Positions 42,988 through 51,624 of a DNA stretch of 64,000 nucleotides are shown here, piece after piece. Below the pieces are notes generated by a model that made no database searches, was not told the origin of the DNA, and saw nothing but the letters and a program-made list of their open reading frames with translations. The translations under genes were made by a program, and so were the position numbers. The stretch is from positions 310,001 through 374,000 of the forward strand of contig NZ_JAHRCY010000005.1 of the NCBI RefSeq assembly GCF_019083965.1, written 5' to 3'. Numbering within the stretch: the first letter of the stretch is position 1; each line of letters begins with the position of its first letter. The DNA is from Catellatospora tritici. Lineage in GTDB: Bacteria > Actinomycetota > Actinomycetes > Mycobacteriales > Micromonosporaceae.

Positions 42988-43707
42988 ATGACCACTTTCG
43001 TTCTCGTACACGGCGCCTGGCATGGCGCTTCGGCCTGGGACCGCGTGACTGCGCTGCTGGCGCGCAGCGGGATGCGGTCGCTGACGCCCGAGTTACGGGC
43101 CGAACCCGGCGTCGGACTGCACGAGCACGCCCGGCAGGTCGTCGACGCCGTCGACGCCGTGGACGAGGACGTGGTCCTGGTCGGGCACAGCTATGCCGGC
43201 CTGGTCGTGCGGCAGGCCGCCGACCGGCGCCCCGATCGCGTACGCCACATCGTGCTCATCGACGGATGGGCGGGCGGCAACGGCGTCAGCCTGTTCGACC
43301 TCGCCCCCCACGGCTTCGTCCACGCGATCCGCACCGCCGCCCAGGACGGCTCGATCCCGGCACCGGCGCCCGCGGCGTTCGGCATCACCGAACCGGCCGA
43401 CGCCGCTTGGCTCGCCCCACGCCTACGCGCGCACCCACTGGCGAGCTTCACCGAGCCGACCGCGCTCACCGGCGCCGTGGAGCGAGTCCCGGGAACGGCG
43501 ATCTGCTGCCGACCGTCGGCCTATCCGTTCCAGCGGTTCGCCGCGGAGCTGGGCTACGACACCCGCCTTTTGGACGGACCGCACGACATCCTGCTCACCG
43601 CGCCCCAGACCGTCGCCGACCTTCTCATCGAGGTTGGCTGTCTCATCAAGAGCGCTGTGAACCTCGAGAGCGCTGTGAACTTCGAGAGCCAGAAAGGCGC
43701 ACATTAG
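42988..43707 (+). CDS. Alpha/beta hydrolase (esterase, salicylate-esterase-like)
   Basis: 239 residues. Fold markers: FVLVHGAWHGASAWDRV (oxyanion HGAW), nucleophile elbow VLVGHSYAGLVV, an acidic residue after strand 6 and a late DGPHDILLTAP with the catalytic His. This is the plan of MhpC/salicylate-esterase-like hydrolases with the HGAWHG start. AAGGAG lies 6 nt before the ATG. The C terminus ends in a duplicated SAVNLE-SAVNFE encoded by an 18-bp tandem repeat. It runs into the HxlR gene 9 nt later. Confidence 0.82.
   Translation: MTTFVLVHGAWHGASAWDRVTALLARSGMRSLTPELRAEPGVGLHEHARQVVDAVDAVDEDVVLVGHSYAGLVVRQAADRRPDRVRHIVLIDGWAGGNGVSLFDLAPHGFVHAIRTAAQDGSIPAPAPAAFGITEPADAAWLAPRLRAHPLASFTEPTALTGAVERVPGTAICCRPSAYPFQRFAAELGYDTRLLDGPHDILLTAPQTVADLLIEVGCLIKSAVNLESAVNFESQKGAH
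43649..43684 (+). repeat. Two tandem 18-bp repeats at the hydrolase 3' end
   Basis: AGAGCGCTGTGAACCTCG (43649-43666) is followed at once by AGAGCGCTGTGAACTTCG (43667-43684), one mismatch, then a partial third copy AGAGC. It sits just upstream of the -10 TAGGAT (43705-43710) of the HxlR gene, where a regulator could bind, and it adds six residues to the hydrolase. Confidence 0.75.
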
Positions 43708-43716
43708 GATGTTGAA

Positions 43717-44400
43717 GTGGATCAGCGAAGCTACAACCAGTTCTGCGCCACCGCGCGCACCCTCGACCTCGTGGGCGAGCGCTGGACGCTGCTGCTCGTC
43801 CGCGAACTGCTGACCGGTCCCAAACGCTTTGGCGATCTGCAAAACAGCCTGCGTGGGCTGGGCACGGGCCTGCTCGCCGCCCGGCTCAAGCACCTCGAAC
43901 GCGAAGGACTCGCCGAGAAGACCACCCTGCCCGCCCCGGCCCGCACCCCCGCCTACAGACTCACCGCCGCAGGCCGGGACCTGGAGCCGGTCGTCATGGC
44001 CCTCGCCGGTTGGGGACTGAAATGGGCCATGGGCCAACGGCGCGAGGACGAGACCTTCCAACCCGGTTGGGCCATGCTCGGCCTCAAGGCGTGCTTCGAG
44101 CCGCAAGCGGCCCAACGCCTGCACGCGATCTATGAGTTCCGCATCGACGACGAGGTCTTCTACACCCGCGTCGACGACGGCACGATCGAGACCGTGCAAG
44201 GCCCGGCCCAACATCCCGACGTCGTCATCAGCACCACCGGAGAGCTCTTCCGGGACATCGCCGCCGGCCGCACGAACCTCGCCCGAGCACTCGACGACCA
44301 CACCGCCACAGCGACTGGCAAAGCCGAGGCGCTGCGTCGCCTGTTCGGCCTGTTCCGCGTACCACCCGCACAGGACCGCGGCGCCGCACCGGCCGCGTAG
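43717..44400 (+). CDS. HxlR-family regulator with C-terminal SCP2-like domain
   Basis: 227 residues. HxlR winged helix (1-100): CATARTLDLVGERWTLLLVRELL, GPKRFGDLQNSLRGLGTGLLAARLKHLEREGL over residues 30-65 and a wing YRLTAAG. The CxxA-type redox Cys is near the N terminus (FCATARTL). The second half (about 115-220) looks like an SCP2 sterol/lipid-carrier fold (YEFRIDDEVFYTRVDDGTIETV, DVVISTTGELFRDIAAG). Ligand-sensing via this domain is an inference. GTG 43717 has TAGGAT 6 nt upstream, so the mRNA is probably leaderless even though the hydrolase gene ends only 9 nt earlier. Confidence 0.85.
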   Translation: MDQRSYNQFCATARTLDLVGERWTLLLVRELLTGPKRFGDLQNSLRGLGTGLLAARLKHLEREGLAEKTTLPAPARTPAYRLTAAGRDLEPVVMALAGWGLKWAMGQRREDETFQPGWAMLGLKACFEPQAAQRLHAIYEFRIDDEVFYTRVDDGTIETVQGPAQHPDVVISTTGELFRDIAAGRTNLARALDDHTATATGKAEALRRLFGLFRVPPAQDRGAAPAA

Positions 44401-44425
44401 CCACGGCACAGCGCCGCACGCCGCT

Positions 44426-45274
44426 CTACTGTTCCGTCAGCGGTTCTTCGACCGCCCGTGACGCACGGCCCGATTCGGCCCGGCCGACGATCGCGGCCTG
44501 GATGCGGCGCTGCGTACGCAGGGCCTTCTTCGCCGCGACACTGACCCAGCCGTCGAACACCGTGCGGCCCTTGTCCTGTGCCATCAGGCGCTCCAACGTC
44601 GGCACGACCTGCTCGTCACCGGTCGAGCCGAGCGCGATGGCCGCCCAGTACCGCAGGTCCGGGTCATCGTCGTCGGCCACCGCGAGCAGCCTCGGAATGA
44701 TCTCAGGCGTGAACTTCGCCAGTGCGCTGGCGAGATAGCCGATCCGGGTGAACCCCCGGTGCTCGAACGCATCCCACAGGGCCGCGAGCGCTTCCTCGCC
44801 GCCGATCGAGGCCAGCGCGTCGGCCGCGTGCTCGCGCAACCACTCGGGCTCGGACCAGAGCAACGGCACCAGGGCGGGCACCGCCGACTTGTCGCCGATC
44901 CGGCCCAGCGCCCGTACGGCTTGCTCCTGGCCCATCCAGTCACCGCGCTCCAGCAGCGCCAGCAGGCCGGGCACCGCGGCGGGCAGCCGTAGTGCGGCGC
45001 AGCCCATCGCCGCCCAGGCCTGGCAGTTGTAGCGGGTGTCGGCCAGCGCGGCGAGCAGCGGCTCGGCCAACGACGCGTCGACGAAGACGTCGGCCTGGTT
45101 CATCGCCCGGCTATAGAGCGAGCGGTGGTAGTTCGGGTAGTCGCGGGTGAGCAGCCGCAGTGCCGCCAGCGCGGATTCGTCGCCGCCCGCCCTCGCGCGG
45201 TCGAGGAGCCGGTACAGGTGCTCCTCGCGCGTGTCGAGGTCGCCGTCCTTCAGAGCGCGCTGATCTGGGTTCAC
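44426..45274 (-). CDS. HEAT-repeat protein
   Basis: 282 residues with four to five HEAT or PBS-lyase-type repeats between residues 60 and 245: AMGCAALRLPAAVPGLLALLERG, QAVRALGRIGDKSAVPALVPLL, DALASIGGEEALAALWDAFE and AAIALGSTGDEQVVPTLERLM (each quoted in part). Such solenoids bind proteins or peptides. GTG 45274 has TACCGT 6 nt upstream, so it is taken as start over upstream in-frame codons. No partner is evident. Confidence 0.78.
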   Translation of the reverse strand: MNPDQRALKDGDLDTREEHLYRLLDRARAGGDESALAALRLLTRDYPNYHRSLYSRAMNQADVFVDASLAEPLLAALADTRYNCQAWAAMGCAALRLPAAVPGLLALLERGDWMGQEQAVRALGRIGDKSAVPALVPLLWSEPEWLREHAADALASIGGEEALAALWDAFEHRGFTRIGYLASALAKFTPEIIPRLLAVADDDDPDLRYWAAIALGSTGDEQVVPTLERLMAQDKGRTVFDGWVSVAAKKALRTQRRIQAAIVGRAESGRASRAVEEPLTEQ

Positions 45275-45450
45275 CCGGTAACGGTAGTCCCCGGGTCCGT
45301 GCCGCCCGCGTTCACATGCACGCTTCCGCGCGGCACCGTTCGTCATCGCTTTCCGCCAGCGTCGACTACCGAGTGAGACGGCCACGTCACTGGATCATCG
45401 GCACCTGGTTCGAAAAACTGCAGGGACACGAGCAACGGAGGAGGACACCG

Positions 45451-46637
45451 ATGAGCGGCCGCCGGGTCCTGATCTCCGGCGCAAGCATCGCCGGTCCCGC
45501 GCTGGCCCACTGGCTGCACGAGTATCGGATGACGGCAGTCGTCGTCGAACGCCACGACGGCATCCGCCCCGGCGGTCAAACCGTCGACCTGCGCGGAGCA
45601 GGACGCATCGTTGCCCGCCGGATGGGCATCGAGGACGCCGTCCGGGCCGCCTCCACCGGCGAGGCCGGGGTGGCTTTCGTCGACGCACGAGACCGCGTCA
45701 AGGCGGCCATCGCCGCGGAGGCGTTCGGCGGGGAGGGTTTCGTCGCCGAGCTGGAGATCCTGCGCGGCGAGCTGGCCGGGCTGCTGTACGACCGCACCCG
45801 CGAGCACACCGAGTACGTCTTCGGCGACCGCATCCTCGCCGTCGTCGACGGCGAGGACGAGGTCAGGGTGTCGTTCGCGCACGGCGCCGACCAGTCTTTC
45901 GACCTCGTCGTCGCGGCCGACGGCATTGGCTCCACGACACGCGGACTGGTATTCGGCACCGAAGCGCGGGTGGTGCCGCTCGGCCTCTACACGTCCTACC
46001 TGACCATCCCCCGTGCCGCCTCCGACGGCTCGTGGGCGCGCTGGCACAACGCGCGCGGCGGCCGGGTCGTCGCGCTGCGCCCGGACAACCTCGGCACCAC
46101 CCAGGCCCTGATGTCGTTCCTGTGCCCGCCGCGCGGCTACGAGCGGCTCCCGGCCGGCGAGCAGAAGGAGCTGCTCCGCCGCGTCTTCGCCGACGTCGGC
46201 TGGGAAGCACCGCGGGTGCTGCACGAACTCGACGGCGCCGACGAGTTCTATTGTGAACTCGTCGGGCAGGTACGCGCGCCGCGTGGGGCAGGGGCCGGGT
46301 CGCCCTGCTCGGCGACGCCGGCTACTGCGCCTCGCCCATCAGCGGCATGGGCACCAGCCTGGCTCTGGTCGGAGCGTACGTGCTGGCCGGCGAGCTGGCC
46401 GCGCACACCGCGCACCGCGACGCGCTGCGGGCATACGAGCGGGTCATGCGCCCTTATGTGGCCCGAGCCCAGCACCTGCCGCCATTCACGCCGCGAATCG
46501 CCCACCCGCGCAGCCGCTTCGGGGTCCTCAACGCCCTGCTGGCCACAGCCGCGAAGCCTGCCGTGCAGCGCCTCGCCCGGCGAGTGCTGTCACCACCCGC
46601 CGACAGATTCGTCCTGCCGGACTACCGCAGCTCGTGA
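45451..46637 (+). pseudogene. FAD-dependent monooxygenase interrupted by a -1 frameshift
   Basis: The first 278 residues show a PHBH-fold flavin monooxygenase: RVLISGASIAGPALAHWLHE (GxGxxG-like dinucleotide site), GGQTVDLRGAGRIVARRMG and VVAADGIGSTTR. The conserved second FAD motif GDAGYCASPISGMGTSLAL is in the -1 frame from 46284 on, continuing to PPADRFVLPDYRSS and TGA at 46635-46637. The break is at about 46282-46288, beside GGGG, where one base appears missing. An SD site (GGAGGAGG) and ATG 45451 are intact. Either a recent mutation or a sequencing error. Relatives hydroxylate aromatic compounds or antibiotics. Confidence 0.8.
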
Positions 46638-46836
46638 ACGACCTGGCAGGTCAGGCGCACCAGCCTAGCCCTGATCCTGCGCTGTGTACGCGCTGCCGCC
46701 CGTGCCGGTCTGGCCCGGGGCCTCGGACGCGCATCGCACAGACGAAGTTCGCAGGCTGGTGACCTCCCTGCGGGCAGGCATGGGTGATCGGCATGGCCCT
46801 GGGAGTGTCGTCGCACGCTCTGGCAGTCTGGCGGTC

Positions 46837-48036
46837 ATGGAATCGACCATCCGGCACTTCTCGCAGGCCGATCAAGTCGGGGCACGCCAAGGCGACGTGC
46901 CGGGGCTGTCGCACGGTGTCGACGACTCGATCACCGACCTTGGCGCGGTCGAGGTCAACGACGTGGTGCTGGGCGCCTACTTCCACGGCACGGATAAGAC
47001 CTACCCGGTCGACGCGACGGCCGCCCGTCTGCTGACCCACGTCTTCTACGCGTTCGCCACGATCGAGCACGGGCATCCGACACTACCGCCGCAGGCGCCC
47101 GAGCACCTGGCGACCCTGGCCGCGCTCAAGCGGGCCAACCCCCGTCTGCGCACCGTGCTCTCGATCGGCGGCTGGGGCGCCGACGGGTTCTCCGACGCGG
47201 CGCTCACGCCCGGATCGCGGGCCGCGTTCGTCGAGCGATGCCTGGACCTGGCTGTTGGCTTCGATGGCTTGGACCTGGACTGGGAGTTCCCTGTCTCGGG
47301 TGGCCCGAGCGAGCTGGTCCATCGGCCTGAGGACCGGGCCAACGCCACCCTGCTGGCACGGGAACTGCGCCACGGGCTCGGACCTGACCGGCTGCTGACC
47401 GCCGCCCTCCCGGCAGGCCGGATGCAGACAGCGGGCCCGTACGACCCGGCGGACAGTTATGATCTTGCCGCGCTCGTCGAGGTGCTGGACTTCGTCAACC
47501 TCATGACCTACGACTTCGGCACCGGCTTCTCGCCGGTCGCCACGTTCAACGCACCGCTGACCGAAGTGGCGCAGGACCCGCTCGCACCCGAACTGCGGCG
47601 GTGGAACAACGTCACCGGTGCCGTGGGGTATTACGAGAACCACGGTGTTGCGCGAGAGAAGCTGGTGCTCGGCGTGCCCTTCTATGGCCGCGGTTTCCGC
47701 GTCGCCTCCCCCGGTGAGCAGGCCGGGCTGTACCAACCCCAGGTCGGCACCGTTCACGTCGGCGACTGGCGTGATATCCGGCGTGACCTGCTGCCCGATG
47801 CAGCCTGGCAGACCCACCGTCATCCGGTGGCCCACTCGCCGTGGCTCTACCACCCCGGGACCCGGACTTTCGTGAGCTACGAAGACGCCGACTCCATCCA
47901 GGAGCGGGCCGCCTACGCGGCACGTCACGGCCTGCGGGGCGCGTTCACCTGGCATCTGGCCGGCGACGACGACGAGCACACGCTGCTCGCCGCGATGACC
48001 CGCCCGTTCCGCCCCGAAGCCTCGGGCCGCCGGTAG
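46837..48036 (+). CDS. GH18 chitinase-like glycosidase without signal peptide
   Basis: 399 residues. Catalytic motif FDGLDLDWEFP with Glu150 as proton donor, preceded by LSIGGWGADGFSDAA (the SxGG strand) and followed by LMTYDFGTGF and ENHGVAREKLVLGVPFYGRGF. The barrel is complete to AFTWHLAGDDD. No signal peptide is encoded from ATG 46837, and the longer frame from 46684 gives none either, so the enzyme may act in the cytoplasm or leave by another route. Substrate: chitin or N-acetylglucosamine-containing polymer (family). Confidence 0.82.
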   Translation: MESTIRHFSQADQVGARQGDVPGLSHGVDDSITDLGAVEVNDVVLGAYFHGTDKTYPVDATAARLLTHVFYAFATIEHGHPTLPPQAPEHLATLAALKRANPRLRTVLSIGGWGADGFSDAALTPGSRAAFVERCLDLAVGFDGLDLDWEFPVSGGPSELVHRPEDRANATLLARELRHGLGPDRLLTAALPAGRMQTAGPYDPADSYDLAALVEVLDFVNLMTYDFGTGFSPVATFNAPLTEVAQDPLAPELRRWNNVTGAVGYYENHGVAREKLVLGVPFYGRGFRVASPGEQAGLYQPQVGTVHVGDWRDIRRDLLPDAAWQTHRHPVAHSPWLYHPGTRTFVSYEDADSIQERAAYAARHGLRGAFTWHLAGDDDEHTLLAAMTRPFRPEASGRR

Positions 48037-48063
48037 ACCAGCAATTGGCGAAAGGATCGCCCC

Positions 48064-48510
48064 GTGAACCGGCCTTCCGGTACCGCGACCTGGCGGAAGC
48101 TGTCGATCATCGGTGGACTGCTTCTCCTGTTTGCGCTGGGCTCATACCTATACCTGCACGGTGTGATCTCGGATCGCATTGACAACGGAGTACGGGTCAC
48201 GGGCACCGTGGTGGACCGCAACGACTTCCGTGCGAGCAGGTCGACGCGAGAGTCCCGGCTGACCATTCGATACCCGGTGGGTGACCACACGATCGAAGTG
48301 AAGGCCATGGCACTCGCGTTCGGTGCGCCAGAAGTCGCGAAGGGCGATGAAGTCGTCGTGTTCTACGATCGGAATTCCCCCGAGCGCATGGCCACATCGA
48401 GCGGCTACGCCAGTGAGGACTTTGCGATGGTCCTGCCGAGGATCGTGGGAGTCGTCGGGCTCTGCGTCGCCATGGTGGCACTGGTCGGATACCTGATGGC
48501 AAGTCGTTGA
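48064..48510 (+). CDS. DUF3592 membrane protein
   Basis: 148 residues. Two membrane helices (about 13-35 and 123-145) flank a beta domain with VTGTVVDRNDF, LTIRYPVGDHTIEVKAM and GDEVVVFYDRNSPERM, the DUF3592 pattern (a fold that reads variable, value, conversion). Function unknown. GAAAGGA (48051-48057) lies 6 nt before GTG 48064, 27 nt after the glycosidase stop, so they may be one transcript. Confidence 0.8.
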   Translation: MNRPSGTATWRKLSIIGGLLLLFALGSYLYLHGVISDRIDNGVRVTGTVVDRNDFRASRSTRESRLTIRYPVGDHTIEVKAMALAFGAPEVAKGDEVVVFYDRNSPERMATSSGYASEDFAMVLPRIVGVVGLCVAMVALVGYLMASR

Positions 48511-48705
48511 CCTGCTGAGGCTCGCACCACTGGACCCGGCTGGCCGGCGACCCGCAACGGTGACCGGATCAACACTTGGTCACGCCGGACGGGGACGACA
48601 CACATCGATACGCCTCACGCAGGGCCGCAACCGTTTCACAGTCGAGTCACAGCCGCTTCCTGATGTCCTGTCTGACGCCCCACAGACGAGACTCGGGAGG
48701 AGAAC

Positions 48706-50544
48706 ATGAGGCTACCCAGCCCCACCGGAGCTACGAGGCACCGGGTGCTGAGTGCGGTCACATTGACGGCCGTGCTCCTGGTATCCACGGCGGCCACGCG
48801 GGCCAGCGCGGCGAGCGATGCGCACCCCACCTCGGCGGCCCAGCAGGTTTGGCAGACGAAGATCTCACAGCTCGCCAAGCCGGCACGAGGCTGCTTCAAG
48901 GCCACCTATCCGGACGTCGAATGGCACGAGTCGGCGTGTGCGACGCCGTCGATGGCGCCGATGACCCCCCGCCCGGCAGTTCCGATGAACCCCCGCACCG
49001 GGCCTCGGCCCATGGTGGTGGGCAACGGCGATGACATCTCGGCCAAGGCCCCCAGCGGATTCATCTTCAACGCGATCGGCTCGTTCGACAACGTGTCGGG
49101 TGTTACCAGCGTTAGTAGTCCCCCCAACGGGATGGGTGCGCCGGTGGCGAACGCGTACTCGCTGCAACTGAACACCGACTTCTTCGTCAGCACCGCCTGT
49201 AACCTCTCGCCCGACCCGAACTGCCGGGGTTGGGAGCAGTTCATCTTCGCCAACGACGGCACATCCGGACTGTCGTTCATCCAGTACTGGCTGATCTTCT
49301 ACAGCGCCCCGTGCCCCGGCGGGTGGTTCACCTACGGGATCCACTGCTACCGCAACAGCCCCACCGGCGCGGTGGTACCCAACCAGCCGATCACGAACCT
49401 GGCCAACCTCCGGGTGTCCGGTACGGCGAACCCGGGTAGCGACAGCGTCACCACGTTCGTCGGTCTCAGCGCCTACACGACGCCCGGCGGCAACTACGTC
49501 AACGCGGCCGCCGGCTGGAAGATCGCCGAGTTCAACGTGTTCGGCGATGGCGGCGGGTACTCGGCCAACTTCAACCCGGGCGCCTCGCTGACCGTCCGGA
49601 CCAGAATCAACTACGGCGGCACGGCCGCACCCATCTGCGTGGCCCAGGGCTTCACCGGTGAGACCAACAACCTCAGCTTCGGGTCTCCCCCGCCGCCCGC
49701 CTCACCGCCGGGCCCCGCCATCCTGGTAACGGAGAACACGACCAACTCGTCGACGGCGAACTGCGCGTTCGCCACCGCCGTGGGCGACACCCATGAGCAC
49801 ACCTTCTCCGGGCTGGCCTACGACTTCCAGGCCAGCGGGGACTTCGTCGAGGCGCGTACAGGCACGGGCTTCGAGGTGGAGGCGCGGAAGGTGTCCGGCG
49901 CGCCGAACTGGCCGAACGCATCGGTCAACTCGTGCGTCGCCACGCGGACGGGCAGCACCAGCGTAGTGGTGGCACTGGGCCCGAAGCTCTACGTGGACGG
50001 GCGTCTTACCACCCTCACCTCAGGCCAGCTCGCGCTGCCGACCGGGGTCGTCATCAACCGCAGCGGCAATACCTACACCGTTGTCAACGGGGCCGGCGAC
50101 AGTATGAAGGCCGCGGTGAACCCCAATTACATCGACCTGTCGGTGGGCCTTGGCACCTGGCCGACGACGGTACGCGGCCTGCTCGGCAACCCCAACAACG
50201 ACGTCACGAAGCTCGAGGCGGCCGACGGCACCGTGTTCAACGTTCCGCTCTCGTTCAACGACCTGTACAACGTCTACGGTCAGAGCTGGCGGGTGCCGCC
50301 GACCGCCACTCTGCTCGCCCCCTGCAGTGGCCAGATCCAGACCGGCAACCCGAGCAAGCCGTTCTTCGTGAACGACCTGCCGCCGGACCTCCGCGAACAG
50401 GCCCAGGCCGTCTGTGTCCGGGCCGAGATCCACCAGGCGTTGCTCAACAACTGCACCCTGGACGTCGCGGTGCTCGGCGAGAAGGCCGCGCAGGTTTACG
50501 TCGGCGCGATTCCGCCGACACTCGATGGCAACCCCCGTCAGTAG
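48706..50544 (+). CDS. Secreted protein with von Willebrand type D-like domain
   Basis: 612 residues. Signal peptide to about residue 36 (ATRASAAS). The first domain starts with GCFKATYPDVEWHESACAT and runs to about 325, rich in Asn, Gly and aromatic residues, with cysteines; it may bind a surface polymer. A PPPPASPPGP linker follows, and the C-terminal domain (about 350-560) has GDTHEHTFSGLAYDFQASGD and GLLGNPNNDVTKLEAADG, as in vWD domains. Its Asn-rich look differs from other genes here. A GGGAGGAG ribosome site precedes the ATG and a strong hairpin follows. Confidence 0.75.
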   Translation: MRLPSPTGATRHRVLSAVTLTAVLLVSTAATRASAASDAHPTSAAQQVWQTKISQLAKPARGCFKATYPDVEWHESACATPSMAPMTPRPAVPMNPRTGPRPMVVGNGDDISAKAPSGFIFNAIGSFDNVSGVTSVSSPPNGMGAPVANAYSLQLNTDFFVSTACNLSPDPNCRGWEQFIFANDGTSGLSFIQYWLIFYSAPCPGGWFTYGIHCYRNSPTGAVVPNQPITNLANLRVSGTANPGSDSVTTFVGLSAYTTPGGNYVNAAAGWKIAEFNVFGDGGGYSANFNPGASLTVRTRINYGGTAAPICVAQGFTGETNNLSFGSPPPPASPPGPAILVTENTTNSSTANCAFATAVGDTHEHTFSGLAYDFQASGDFVEARTGTGFEVEARKVSGAPNWPNASVNSCVATRTGSTSVVVALGPKLYVDGRLTTLTSGQLALPTGVVINRSGNTYTVVNGAGDSMKAAVNPNYIDLSVGLGTWPTTVRGLLGNPNNDVTKLEAADGTVFNVPLSFNDLYNVYGQSWRVPPTATLLAPCSGQIQTGNPSKPFFVNDLPPDLREQAQAVCVRAEIHQALLNNCTLDVAVLGEKAAQVYVGAIPPTLDGNPRQ

Positions 50545-50557
50545 CACCTGACCAGTA

Positions 50558-50592
50558 CCGCCGCCCGGCCGGGTTTCCCGGTCGGGCGGCGG
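50558..50592. terminator. Strong bidirectional terminator
   Basis: A 16-bp stem with one G-U pair, arms 50558-50573 and 50577-50592, and a TTT loop. It lies between the convergent secreted-protein gene and the dhaK gene. Confidence 0.75.
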
Positions 50593-50614
50593 CGCGAACA
50601 CCCGTGCGGCCGAA

Positions 50615-51610
50615 CTAGAACGTGCGGATGGCGATCTCGGCCGGTGCGGTGAGGCCGCGCACGATCTCATCGTCGAGTTTGACGAGGGTGAGCGAGGCAC
50701 CGGCCATGTCCAGGGAGGTGCAGTACTCCCCGACGTAGTTGCGCCGTACGTGTATGCCCCGGGCCTCCAGCTGCTCGTGCGCGCGCCCATAGATCAGGTA
50801 CAGCTCACCGATCGGTGTCCCGCCCAGGCCGTTGATCATCAGGGCGACGTCGTCGCCGCGCTCGTACGGCAGGTCCGACACGACGGCTTCCAGCAGCTCG
50901 TCGATGATGGTGTTGGCGTCGGCGAGCTTCTCGCGGCGCCGTCCGGGCTCGCCGTGGATCCCGACGCCGATCTCCATCTCGTCGGCACCGAGTTCGAACA
51001 GGGGCGTGCCTTTGGCCGGTGGCGTGCAGGACGTCAGCGCCATGCCCATGGTCCGGGTGACGGAGTTGACCTTGTTGCCGAGACGCATCAGCTCGTCGAT
51101 GTCGGCACCGGCCTCCGCGGCCGCGCCGACGACCTTGATGACGAAGAAGTTCCCGGCGACGCCGCGCCGGCCGATCGTGTAGGTGGAGTCGGCGACCGCG
51201 ACGTCGTCGTCGACCATCAGGGTCTGGATCCGCAGGCCTTCGGCTTCGGCCAGCTCTTTGCCCATGTCGAAGGCCAACCGGTCGCCGGTGTAGTTGTTGA
51301 CGATGTGCAGCACGCCCTTCGGCGAGGCGAGCAGTTTGCTGGTCTCCAGTACGTAATCCATGGGCGGGGCGGCGAACACGTCGCCGGGGCACGCGGCGTC
51401 GAGCATGCCCTTGCCGACGATCATCACGTGCGCGGGTTCGTGCCCCGAGCCGGAGCCCTGCATGACCGAGACCTTGTCCGGACGTGGGGCGTCGACCCGC
51501 ATGATGAGGTTGTACTCGGGCACGTAGCGCAGGGTGTCCGGGTTGGCCAGGGCAACGCCTTTGAGCATCTCGGGCACGAACTGGCGGGGGTCGTTGACGA
51601 ACTTCTTCAT
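50615..51610 (-). CDS. dhaK: DhaK-type dihydroxyacetone (ketose) kinase subunit
   Basis: 331 residues. The substrate-binding His219 (GVGIHGEPG), which forms a hemiaminal with the ketose, and the GSGSGHEPAH loop are present. Length matches DhaK of E. coli. It binds dihydroxyacetone or a related short ketose while DhaL supplies the phosphate donor. Last gene of a four-gene operon (aldolase, HAD, dhaL, dhaK), 14 nt after dhaL. The EIIA-like DhaM is absent, so the phosphate donor may be ATP. Confidence 0.88.
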   Translation of the reverse strand: MKKFVNDPRQFVPEMLKGVALANPDTLRYVPEYNLIMRVDAPRPDKVSVMQGSGSGHEPAHVMIVGKGMLDAACPGDVFAAPPMDYVLETSKLLASPKGVLHIVNNYTGDRLAFDMGKELAEAEGLRIQTLMVDDDVAVADSTYTIGRRGVAGNFFVIKVVGAAAEAGADIDELMRLGNKVNSVTRTMGMALTSCTPPAKGTPLFELGADEMEIGVGIHGEPGRRREKLADANTIIDELLEAVVSDLPYERGDDVALMINGLGGTPIGELYLIYGRAHEQLEARGIHVRRNYVGEYCTSLDMAGASLTLVKLDDEIVRGLTAPAEIAIRTF

Positions 51611-51624
51611 GGCAGGACTCCCCT

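Noticed and set aside
46284..46290. Programmed -1 frameshift in the FAD monooxygenase
   Set aside because: There is no X-XXY-YYZ slippery heptamer and no clear downstream stimulator; single-copy flavin monooxygenases are not known to use recoding. Mutation or sequencing error is simpler.
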